From Gammaproteobacteria bacterium (GTDB taxonomy: Bacteria > Pseudomonadota > Gammaproteobacteria > Steroidobacterales > Steroidobacteraceae), in contig JASHSR010000425.1 of NCBI GenBank assembly GCA_030038645.1, forward strand, positions 1 through 5,365: a stretch of DNA of 5,365 bases. Direction: 5' to 3'. Shown piece after piece: positions 1 through 4,696 of the stretch (the stretch's first letter is position 1; each line of letters opens with the position of its first letter). Made by a program: the position numbers and the translations under genes. The notes beneath the pieces are model-generated. The model was given only the letters and a program-made list of their open reading frames with translations, was not told the origin of the DNA and searched no databases.

Positions 1-186
1 GCCGCCCGAGCGCGCGCCGACCGCTCGAGGACGGCGCTCCGCTCGTCTTCTCGAGCGGCGCTGCTGCAGCTCTTCCCAGCCGAAGGGCGGCGGAAGGACG
101 CGCGGCAGCTCCCGCAGCTTCTGCGAGACGGCCTCGCGTGCGGCCTGCGCGTCCGGGTCCGAAGGCTTCTCTACAGGGGTGTACAT
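1..186 (-). CDS. Partial unknown gene overlapping the ECF sigma gene; possible anti-sigma partner
   Basis: An open frame begins at an ATG at 186 and stays open for 62 codons to the window edge, so the C-terminal part is missing. The visible protein starts MYTPVEKPSD, has a charged, probably helical stretch around residues 13-28, a Pro-rich LPRVLPPPFGWEELQQRR segment (27-44), and then a very basic Arg-rich stretch (43-57). Its start lies inside the sigma-factor gene with a 16-nt overlap in another frame, so translation is probably coupled. Known context: the gene directly after an ECF sigma factor is often its anti-sigma factor, a membrane protein with a short cytoplasmic N-terminal domain. 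The basic stretch could precede a membrane helix that lies outside the window. This role is inferred from position only; no anti-sigma domain such as a zinc-binding HxxxCxxC motif is visible. I do not recognise the family. Confidence 0.6.
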   Translation of the reverse strand, partial: MYTPVEKPSDPDAQAAREAVSQKLRELPRVLPPPFGWEELQQRRSRRRAERRPRAVGARSGG

Positions 187-752
187 GGCTGCCGCTCGTC
201 ATGGGGCTCGAGCCGCTCGCGCAGGCGCTTGTGCGCGCGCGCGAGCTGGGATTTGGAAAAGCTCTCGGTCCGACCGAACGCCCGTGCGATCTCCTGGTGC
301 GAGTACCCCTCCACCTCGAACAGCCAGACGATCGCCCGCGCTGTCGGCGCGAGGCTCGCGAGCGCCCGCTCGAGATCGACGCTCTCCGCAGACGGCGCGG
401 CCGCGGTCCAGGGGCTCAGCGCCGCGAGCTCGTCCTCCGTCCACGCCCCAACGTCGAGCCTGGCCCGGTGCCAGGGCGAGCGCAAGTACATGAGACACTT
501 GGAGAGCGCGATCTGACGGACCCACGCGCCGAGCGGCGCCTCGCCGCGAAAGGCATCGAGCCGCTCGAACATCGTCATCAAGGTCTCCTGGAACAGATCC
601 TCCGCCACCGCCCGCCGTCCGACGAGCCGATAGATGAGTCCGTAGGTCGCCGGCGCGAGCGCGGCATAGATGCGCGAGCAGGCGCTCTCCTCGCCGCGAC
701 GCGCGCCCGCGATCAGCTGCTCCGCCACGTCGATTTCGGCAAGCTTGCCCAC
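171..752 (-). CDS. ECF-type RNA polymerase sigma factor (sigma-70 family)
   Basis: This 193-residue protein has the two-domain plan and length of extracytoplasmic-function sigma factors. Region 2 covers about residues 17-93, with RLVGRRAVAEDLFQETLM (42-59; core-RNA-polymerase binding and -10 recognition helices) and WVRQIALSKCLMYLRSP (77-93). An acidic and Ala-rich linker follows (about 98-127). Region 4 covers about 128-182, with ASLAPTARAIVWLFEVEGYSHQEIARAFG and a second helix SKSQLARAHKRLRERL, a helix-turn-helix for -35 binding. No region 1 or 3 is present, as expected for the group. The start is a GTG at 752, chosen because AAGGGG lies just upstream (about 757-762) and the protein starts at the usual place before region 2. 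It would direct polymerase to a small regulon; the signal is unknown. The downstream gene overlaps it by 16 nt. The family call is strong; the subgroup and regulon cannot be told from sequence. Confidence 0.93.
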   Translation of the reverse strand: MGKLAEIDVAEQLIAGARRGEESACSRIYAALAPATYGLIYRLVGRRAVAEDLFQETLMTMFERLDAFRGEAPLGAWVRQIALSKCLMYLRSPWHRARLDVGAWTEDELAALSPWTAAAPSAESVDLERALASLAPTARAIVWLFEVEGYSHQEIARAFGRTESFSKSQLARAHKRLRERLEPHDERQPCTPL

Positions 753-816
753 GGCACCCCTTAAGATGCGCCGGCCGGCCCGAACGTCGCAGCCGCTCCT
801 GAGCCGCGACGCGAAT

Positions 817-831
817 CGCCTATACTAGGCG
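817..831. promoter_or_regulatory. Palindromic -10 region between the divergent tRNA-Leu and ECF sigma genes
   Basis: TATACT at 821-826 matches the sigma-70 -10 consensus at five of six positions and lies 12 nt before the mature tRNA. Transcription would begin near 832-834 and leave only a few nucleotides of leader. The stretch from the -10 box to the start is GC-rich (GGCGGCTC), the kind of discriminator seen at stringently controlled stable-RNA promoters. No good -35 box is visible; TCCTGA around 797-802 is the nearest candidate and is weak. The box sits in the 15-bp palindrome CGCCTATACTAGGCG (6-bp arms around TAC). The opposite strand could therefore also serve as a weak -10 (TAGTAT) for the divergent sigma gene, leaving a leader of about 60 nt. 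That second use is inference. Confidence 0.55.
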
Positions 832-838
832 GCTCGGC

Positions 839-925
839 GCCCGAGTGGCGGAATGGGTAGACGCAGCGGACTCAAAATCCGCCGCCGTAAAAAGCGTGTC
901 GGTTCGACTCCGACCTCGGGCACCA
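839..925 (+). tRNA. tRNA-Leu, anticodon CAA (reads TTG)
   Basis: The 87-nt gene folds as a class II tRNA. The acceptor stem is GCCCGAG (839-845) paired with CTCGGGC (915-921), followed by the discriminator A922 and an encoded CCA (923-925). The D-arm has the typical leucine form TGGCGGAATGGGTAGACGC. The anticodon stem GCGGA/TCCGC (866-870/878-882) encloses the loop CTCAAAA with anticodon CAA at 873-875. A long variable arm (CGCCGTAAAAAGCGT, about 883-897) follows, and the T-arm GTCGG/CCGAC carries TTCGACT. The discriminator A and the long variable arm both fit leucine identity. It stands alone, with its own promoter just upstream and a hairpin at its 3' end. Confidence 0.97.
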
Positions 926-943
926 AGGCCGCGCCTCGGCCTT
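925..943 (+). terminator. Hairpin at the tRNA-Leu 3' end, no T-run
   Basis: AAGGCCG (925-931) pairs with CGGCCTT (937-943) around the loop CGCCT, giving a seven-pair stem that begins on the last base of the CCA end. The following bases are CGGCCGCCTCC, with no T-tract, so it lacks the second half of a canonical intrinsic terminator. It may act as a weak or factor-assisted terminator or as a processing landmark. The position supports a 3'-end role; activity is inferred. Confidence 0.4.
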
Positions 944-981
944 CGGCCGCCTCCTCCCGGCAGCCGCCGGCCCGCGAGAAG

Positions 982-1181
982 CGCTTCAACCCGCTCAGCT
1001 ACCATCTCGGCAGCGTCTGGCCTCACGACAACGCGTTGATCCTCTCCGGATTCAGGCGGTACGGCCGAGACCGCAGGCGGTGCGGGTGTTCGATGCGCTG
1101 CTCGACGCCCCGGCGGTGGAGCGCGCAGCGACCGGGAACTTACCGGGCGGCGGCGGGTTCATCGCTCTACCGGGCGGACCG
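982..1181 (+). pseudogene. Decayed C-terminal fragment of an amylo-alpha-1,6-glucosidase-type (glycogen debranching) gene
   Basis: No intact gene lies between the tRNA and 1243, but a recognisable protein fragment does. One frame (982 to about 1074) reads RFNPLSYHLGSVWPHDNA followed by LILSGFRRYGRDR. This resembles the conserved segment of bacterial debranching enzymes in which a tyrosine and a GSVWPHDNA motif form part of the (alpha/alpha)6 catalytic domain. A different frame, from about 1077, then reads AVRVFDALLDAPAVERA, the natural continuation of that domain. The shift fits a loss of one base or gain of two near 1075. Further on, a weak FIALPGGP (1158-1181) may match the usual segment after this helix, but beyond that similarity fades. 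There is no start codon context, no upstream two-thirds of the gene and no proper C-terminus, so this is a non-functional remnant. The family call rests on memory of the motif, not on an alignment. Confidence 0.6.
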
Positions 1182-1242
1182 GCGCTTCAGTCGCGGCTCC
1201 GTGCCGGCCGGGAAAACAGACCGTTGCAATGGAGAGAACGCC

Positions 1243-1638
1243 ATGCCGTACCTCGATGTCAGCCCGATGATGGCCGCCCTGCGCACGACGCCTCAGGAGT
1301 TCGAGCTCGCAAGCGGCTGGCTGCACCACATTCGCAGCCGGCACAGTTTCAGATTCAGCCCGAGCGACCAGGTCGAGATCCATGCAGGCTGCGACTGCGC
1401 GCTGCTCGCGGTGCGGCCCGAGCAGGAGCGGCAGCTCGCGGCGTGCTTCCGCGAGTGGCAGAGCAGCTATTGGACTCCGCTGCAGATCAATCGCGAGTTC
1501 GCGTCGCACTTCGCGCGCAGGCCGGGCCTCTTGCAGCTGACGATCGAGCTCACCGGCCGCCTGCACCGCTGGCTGCTGCGGCAGGAGAGAGTGCGAAGGC
1601 AGTACGAGGCCGTGGGCACGATGTCGCCGACGAATTGA
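1243..1638 (+). CDS. Conserved-looking 131-residue protein of unknown function
   Basis: The ATG at 1243 is preceded by GGAGAG (1231-1236) at reasonable spacing. The frame runs upstream as well, but only through the tRNA and pseudogene, so this start is firm. The protein begins MPYLDVSPMMAALRTTPQEF and appears soluble, with no signal peptide or membrane segment. Visible features are a short predicted amphipathic N-terminal part, a His/Arg cluster HHIRSRHSFRF (28-38), a strand-like part DQVEIHAGCDCALLAVRPEQ with a CxC pair (C50, C52), an aromatic segment FREWQSSYWTPLQINREFASHF (69-90), and a C-terminal basic helix TGRLHRWLLRQERVRRQ (104-120). The dense Trp/Tyr/Phe pattern and good codon structure suggest a real, constrained protein. 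I believe similar short proteins occur in other proteobacteria, but I know no function. It converges on the alpha/beta hydrolase gene, 31 bp away. Confidence 0.8.
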   Translation: MPYLDVSPMMAALRTTPQEFELASGWLHHIRSRHSFRFSPSDQVEIHAGCDCALLAVRPEQERQLAACFREWQSSYWTPLQINREFASHFARRPGLLQLTIELTGRLHRWLLRQERVRRQYEAVGTMSPTN

Positions 1639-1669
1639 GGCAGCGCGGCCGCAGGCCACCCACCACGGC

Positions 1670-2566
1670 TCAGCTGGGCGCCGCGCACTCGATGAGGTCG
1701 AGGATCCTCTCGCCGAGAAATCCGTCCGGCGTGTTGAGGTGCATCGTCGAGCTCAGATGATTGTGTCCCAGCATGTGGGCGAGGCTCGGCCAGCGCCCGT
1801 GGCGCGCGAACCAGGCGCCCAGCAGGTCGAGGCCCTGGCGCTGAATGAACTCGGGGTCCATCTCCGTGAGCACAAAGAGCAACGGCACTCGCGTCTCGAG
1901 CAGGCCGGGGAGCGAGGACGCGCGGCGGTACAGCTCGATGTCCTCACCCAGATAGGCGATGTGCATCGGGTTGTTCGGCGCGGCGGCGAGGTCGTAGATA
2001 CCGGACAGCAGGATGGCTCCGGCGAGCCCGGGGCCGCCTGCGGGGTGAAACTCCCGGTGCGCGACGTACGAAGCCGCATGCACGGCTCCCGCCGAGGTTC
2101 CCAGGATGAAGATGCGCCTCGGATCGCCACCGTGGGCGCCGATGCTCTTGCGCACCCAACCGACCGCCGCGGCGACATCCTCGGCTCCGGACGGCCACTG
2201 AAACTGCGGCGCGAGTCGATATGTGATGTTCACTCCGACGAGCCCATGGCGAGCCGCCCAGAGCGCGACATTGTCGTTATACGGGGTTCCGGCCGTCCGC
2301 TTGTCGCCGCGCACGAAGCCACCGCCGTGCACGAACATCAGCACGGGCGCCGGGCGCCCCGAGCGAGCGCCGCTCGGCTCGAAGACGTCGAGCCGCTGCC
2401 GCTCGTTCGCGCCATAGGCCGCATCGCGCGTGACGCGCACGTCGCGGTAGGGCTCGCGCTCGTGAAACGGTGCGTAGAGGGCGGCGGTGCCCTCGATCGC
2501 TTCGGGAGAGATCTCTGTGCCGAGGGTGCGTATGCGCCGCGAGATTTCAACGAGATCGAAGGACAT
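1670..2566 (-). CDS. Alpha/beta hydrolase (carboxylesterase, BD-FAE / HSL-like)
   Basis: This 298-residue protein carries the alpha/beta-hydrolase landmarks in order: the oxyanion-hole motif HGGGF (80-84), the nucleophile elbow GTSAG with S158, a likely acid D237 in TEMDPEF, and a catalytic His in GHNHLS (H268, or possibly H270). The spacing and an intact triad fit a cytoplasmic esterase of the carboxylesterase type B / feruloyl- or arylformamidase-like group, acting on small ester or amide substrates; the real substrate cannot be read from sequence. There is no signal peptide. I chose the ATG at 2566 because GAGGAG lies six bases upstream; a TTG five codons earlier (2581) overlaps that ribosome-binding site and is unlikely. 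The gene is divergent from the Nudix gene and convergent with the 131-residue gene, so it is probably a single-gene transcript. Confidence 0.9.
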   Translation of the reverse strand: MSFDLVEISRRIRTLGTEISPEAIEGTAALYAPFHEREPYRDVRVTRDAAYGANERQRLDVFEPSGARSGRPAPVLMFVHGGGFVRGDKRTAGTPYNDNVALWAARHGLVGVNITYRLAPQFQWPSGAEDVAAAVGWVRKSIGAHGGDPRRIFILGTSAGAVHAASYVAHREFHPAGGPGLAGAILLSGIYDLAAAPNNPMHIAYLGEDIELYRRASSLPGLLETRVPLLFVLTEMDPEFIQRQGLDLLGAWFARHGRWPSLAHMLGHNHLSSTMHLNTPDGFLGERILDLIECAAPS

Positions 2567-2600
2567 TGGCGCTCTCCTCAAGAAGCTCGTGGGAGGCCCG

Positions 2601-2630
2601 TCCGGACGCCGGATGCGGGATTGCTCCCGC
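2601..2630 (-). other. Two adjacent small hairpins in the hydrolase leader
   Basis: TCCGG/CCGGA (2601-2605/2609-2613, loop ACG) is followed with a one-base gap by GCGGGA/TCCCGC (2615-2620/2625-2630, loop TTGC). Both lie in the 175-bp divergent spacer between the hydrolase and Nudix genes, 35-64 nt before the hydrolase start, and so probably in its 5' leader. No T-run follows on either strand. They could influence translation or be chance structure in GC-rich DNA. I see no convincing promoter in the rest of this spacer. Confidence 0.3.
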
Positions 2631-2741
2631 GCAGCTTAGCGCGTTCTTTACTCGCTCGCCGCTTGCCACTCGCCGCAACCCGCGCGGCGCGCCGCAGCCG
2701 CGGCGCTGGACTTGAGCTCGGCGAACCTGTCCAATGTCGGG

Positions 2742-3293
2742 ATGAACTTCTGCGCCGATTGCGGCGGACGCGTCTCGATCCGCACTCCTGCGGGGGATCA
2801 TCTGCCGCGCTACGTCTGCGACCAGTGCGGAGCCGTTCACTACGAGAACCCGCGCCTGGTCGTCGGCTGCGTGCCGGAGCTCGACGGACGCATTCTGCTT
2901 TGCAAGCGCGGGATCGAGCCGCGCCGCGGCTACTGGACGGTGCCCGCGGGGTTCATGGAGAACGGCGAGACGCTTCAGCAAGCCGCCGCGCGTGAATCGC
3001 ACGAGGAGGCGCTGGCGTCGGTGCAGATCGGGTCGCTCCTCACGATCGTGCACGTGCTGCCGGCGCACCAGGTGCACGTCTTCTTTCGCGCCCGCCTGCG
3101 AGGCCCCGAATTCGGCGTCGGCCCCGAGAGCCTCGAGGTCGAGCTGGTCGATCCGGCCGATATTCCCTGGGGCGAGATCGCCTTTCCGAGCACCGAGTTC
3201 ACGCTGCGCCGCTACCTCGAGGATCGCGCGGCGGGCAGCGAGCCCTACCACTTCGCCGAGCTCACGCGGCGCTTTCTCGGCGCTGCCGGGTGA
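2742..3293 (+). CDS. Nudix hydrolase with N-terminal zinc ribbon
   Basis: This 183-residue protein has two parts. Residues 1-30 form a zinc ribbon with C4xxC7 and C26xxC29. Residues about 38-165 form a Nudix domain. The Nudix box runs from G70 through E76 to R84-E85-S-H-E88-E89, which keeps all the acidic metal-binding residues, but the usual Gly near the end is replaced by Leu (L91). ILLCKRGIEPRRGYWTVPAGFMENGET is typical of zinc-ribbon Nudix proteins related to NADH pyrophosphatase, although the NudC-specific C-terminal SQPWPFPxS motif is absent. It should cleave a nucleoside diphosphate linked to another group using Mg or Mn; the substrate is not determined. I chose the ATG at 2742 because the family normally starts M-x-F-C-xx-C; a TTG at 2712 would add ten residues. 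No strong Shine-Dalgarno is visible for either start. fdxA follows after 66 bp containing a strong hairpin. Confidence 0.9.
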   Translation: MNFCADCGGRVSIRTPAGDHLPRYVCDQCGAVHYENPRLVVGCVPELDGRILLCKRGIEPRRGYWTVPAGFMENGETLQQAAARESHEEALASVQIGSLLTIVHVLPAHQVHVFFRARLRGPEFGVGPESLEVELVDPADIPWGEIAFPSTEFTLRRYLEDRAAGSEPYHFAELTRRFLGAAG

Positions 3294-3296
3294 CCG

Positions 3297-3323
3297 GCGC
3301 GCCTCGCGCTCCGCGAGGCGCGC
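3297..3323 (+). terminator. 12-bp perfect hairpin just after the Nudix stop, no T-run
   Basis: GCGCGCCTCGCG (3297-3308) pairs perfectly with CGCGAGGCGCGC (3312-3323) around a three-base loop CTC. The stem begins three bases after the Nudix stop codon. The following bases ATGGCACAATAGG contain no T-tract. It probably ends or protects the 3' end of the Nudix mRNA and separates it from fdxA. A -10-like CACAAT (3328-3333) lies just after it and might serve fdxA, but no -35 fits because that position falls inside the stem. Confidence 0.5.
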
Positions 3324-3359
3324 ATGGCACAATAGGCCGGTCCGGGGCCGGGGAATGGT

Positions 3360-3683
3360 ATGACCTTCGTCGTCACAGAGAACTGCATCAAGTGCAAGTA
3401 CATGGACTGCGTGGAAGTGTGTCCGGTCGACTGCTTCCACGAGGGACCGAACTTTCTCGTCATCGATCCCGACGAGTGCATCGATTGCACGCTCTGCGAG
3501 CCCGAGTGTCCGGTGGAGGCGATCTTCTCCGAGGAGGAGCTGCCGGCGGGTCAGGAATCCTTCAAGGCCCTGAACGCCGAGCTCGCCAAGAAATGGCCGG
3601 TCATCGCCGAGAAGAAGGAGCCGCCGGCCGACGCCAAGGAATGGGAGGGCAAGCCCGGCAAGCTCGAGCTGCTCGAGACCTAG
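3360..3683 (+). CDS. fdxA: Seven-iron ferredoxin FdxA ([3Fe-4S][4Fe-4S])
   Basis: The 107-residue protein closely resembles Azotobacter vinelandii ferredoxin I in sequence and length. Cysteines 9, 17 and 50 fit the ligands of the [3Fe-4S] cluster, and cysteines 21, 40, 43 and 46 fit those of the [4Fe-4S] cluster. C12 and C25 are the extra, non-ligand cysteines also found in that family. The first half, TENCIKCKYMDCVEVCPVDC, and the second, DECIDCTLCEPECP, hold all ligands; the remaining 55 residues form the usual acidic/Lys-rich tail ending GKLELLET. It is a soluble low-potential electron carrier in the cytoplasm, whose partners vary and are not shown by context. The ATG at 3360 has GGGGAA four bases upstream. 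The stop overlaps the dsbC stop on the other strand, so the two transcripts end tail to tail with no spacer. Confidence 0.97.
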   Translation: MTFVVTENCIKCKYMDCVEVCPVDCFHEGPNFLVIDPDECIDCTLCEPECPVEAIFSEEELPAGQESFKALNAELAKKWPVIAEKKEPPADAKEWEGKPGKLELLET

Positions 3684-4477
3684 CGGTCTACCGAGCGCAG
3701 CTCCTGCGCGAGATCGGTGGGCGACACGTAGCCGGGTAGCATGTCGCCGTTGCTGAGGATGATGGCGGGCGTTCCTTCCAGGCCGAACTCCTGGCCGAGC
3801 TCGTACTCGCGGGCGACCGGCGTGTGGGCGCACACCTTGACGTGCAGCGTCTCTCCGAGCTTCGCCCGCGTCAGCGCGTCGTTGCGGTTGGACGAGCACC
3901 ACACCTGCTCGGCCTTGATCCAGGATTCCGTGTTGGGGCCGGTGCGGGGATAGAACAGGTACCGCACCCGGATCCCCAGGCGGTTGTAGTCGGCGATCTG
4001 GCTATGCAGCTTGCGGCAATAGGCGCAGTCCACGTCCGTGAAGACCGTGACGGTGTGCGGCGCGCTCTTCGCGCCGAAGATCACCATCTGCGACTCCGGG
4101 ATCGCGGCGAGGAGCTTGAGCCGCATCTCCCGGCGCTGGTTCTCCGTGAGGTCGACGTTCGTGCGAAGGTCGTACAGGTCGCCGGCGATCGCGTACCGCC
4201 CGTCGGCCGACACGTAGGCGGCGTCCGTGCCGCGCATGATCTCGAACATTCCGGGAATGGGCGTCGCGTGCACATCCTCGAGCTTGGCGCCCGGGATCTT
4301 GCTCGCGACGAGCGCGCGCGAGTCGGGGCTGGCGCCGCTCCGGGGGCCGCTCGTGGCGGAGCTCGCGCCCTGCTCGGCGGAGTGCGCGGCCTTCGATACG
4401 GAGTTCGCGTCCTGCTGGGACGCCAGCGCGAGCGGAGCGACGGCTGCCGCGATGATGGCGATGACGAGCGGTCTCAT
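3680..4477 (-). CDS. dsbC: DsbC-type thiol:disulfide interchange protein (disulfide isomerase)
   Basis: The 265-residue precursor starts with a signal peptide (MRPLVIAIIAAAVAPLALAS, cleaved near residue 19-20), so it acts in the periplasm. A Ser/Ala-rich linker (about 21-52) is longer than in E. coli DsbC. The N-terminal dimerisation domain (about 53-110) and helical linker lead into a thioredoxin fold with active site CAYC (151-154), a second cysteine pair C194/C216 spaced as the structural disulfide of E. coli DsbC, and the cis-proline loop GTPAI (T236-P237). It would reshuffle wrong disulfides in secreted proteins and be kept reduced by DsbD. The active site differs from the usual CGYC by Ala for Gly. 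The ATG at 4477 has GGAG at suitable distance. It follows xerD on the same strand, the order known in E. coli (xerD-dsbC-recJ), but here fdxA replaces recJ on the far side. Confidence 0.95.
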   Translation of the reverse strand: MRPLVIAIIAAAVAPLALASQQDANSVSKAAHSAEQGASSATSGPRSGASPDSRALVASKIPGAKLEDVHATPIPGMFEIMRGTDAAYVSADGRYAIAGDLYDLRTNVDLTENQRREMRLKLLAAIPESQMVIFGAKSAPHTVTVFTDVDCAYCRKLHSQIADYNRLGIRVRYLFYPRTGPNTESWIKAEQVWCSSNRNDALTRAKLGETLHVKVCAHTPVAREYELGQEFGLEGTPAIILSNGDMLPGYVSPTDLAQELRSVDR

Positions 4478-4555
4478 ACTGCGCTCCGAGTCCGCAAGAG
4501 CGGCCTGCGCCCTTTCGACCCGTTCCCCGATGGAAGGTTCTCGGCCCTACGGCGA

Positions 4556-4564
4556 AGTCTACCA
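4556..4564 (-). promoter_or_regulatory. Possible extended -10 element for dsbC
   Basis: On the minus strand TGG followed by TAGACT gives a TGn-extended -10 with four of six matches. It is placed so that a leader of about 70 nt would precede the dsbC start. No -35 match is present at the usual distance. Because strong hairpins separate xerD from dsbC, dsbC probably needs its own promoter, and this is the best candidate I see. Confidence 0.22.
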
Positions 4565-4643
4565 GACCCGGCCCGTCGCTTCGCGAGGAGGCGGCTCGTT
4601 CGCGAGGGTCCGTCCATGGAGCTCAGATCCGGCCCATCACCCT

Positions 4644-4663
4644 GCCCGTCATCCCTGACGGGC
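4644..4663 (-). terminator. Second hairpin downstream of xerD
   Basis: GCCCGTCA (4644-4651) and TGACGGGC (4656-4663) form a perfect eight-pair stem with loop TCCC. It lies four bases beyond the xerD-proximal hairpin and also has no T-run on either side. It may work with that hairpin as a tandem 3'-end structure, or it may be a copy of a dispersed REP-like palindrome. Confidence 0.42.
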
Positions 4664-4667
4664 GTTC

Positions 4668-4696
4668 GCCGTTTCGTCGCTTCACGACGAAACGGC
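4668..4696 (-). terminator. 12-bp perfect hairpin abutting the xerD stop codon
   Basis: GCCGTTTCGTCG (4668-4679) pairs perfectly with CGACGAAACGGC (4685-4696) around a five-base loop. The stem starts on the base directly after the xerD TGA. In the xerD direction it is followed by GAACGCCCG, not by a T-tract. It is likely to be the xerD 3'-end structure (termination or mRNA protection). Its presence argues against simple xerD-dsbC cotranscription, although read-through is possible. Confidence 0.5.

Noticed and set aside
853..1242. N-terminal extension of the 131-residue protein into the tRNA
   Set aside because: The frame is open by chance through the tRNA and pseudogene; the ATG at 1243 has a proper ribosome-binding site.
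1639..1669. Bidirectional terminator between the 131-residue gene and the hydrolase
   Set aside because: Only a GGCC-GCA-GGCC 4-bp stem is present, with no T-run on either strand; too weak to call.
1080..1760. 226-codon plus-strand frame as a real gene
   Set aside because: Only its first part resembles the debranching-enzyme remnant; the rest is an out-of-frame shadow of the 131-residue gene and then antisense to the hydrolase end.
1739..2995. 418-codon open frame on the plus strand across the hydrolase and Nudix start
   Set aside because: It is antisense to a hydrolase with an intact catalytic triad, has an Arg-rich shadow composition and shows no recognisable domain; long antisense frames are expected in GC-rich DNA.
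3325..3340. Sigma-54 promoter for fdxA (TGGCAC)
   Set aside because: TGGCAC fits the -24 element, but no TTGC-type -12 element follows at the required distance.
2547..3902. 451-codon open frame on the minus strand across Nudix, fdxA and the end of dsbC
   Set aside because: It is antisense to two clearly identified genes and overlaps dsbC in another frame; no domain is visible.
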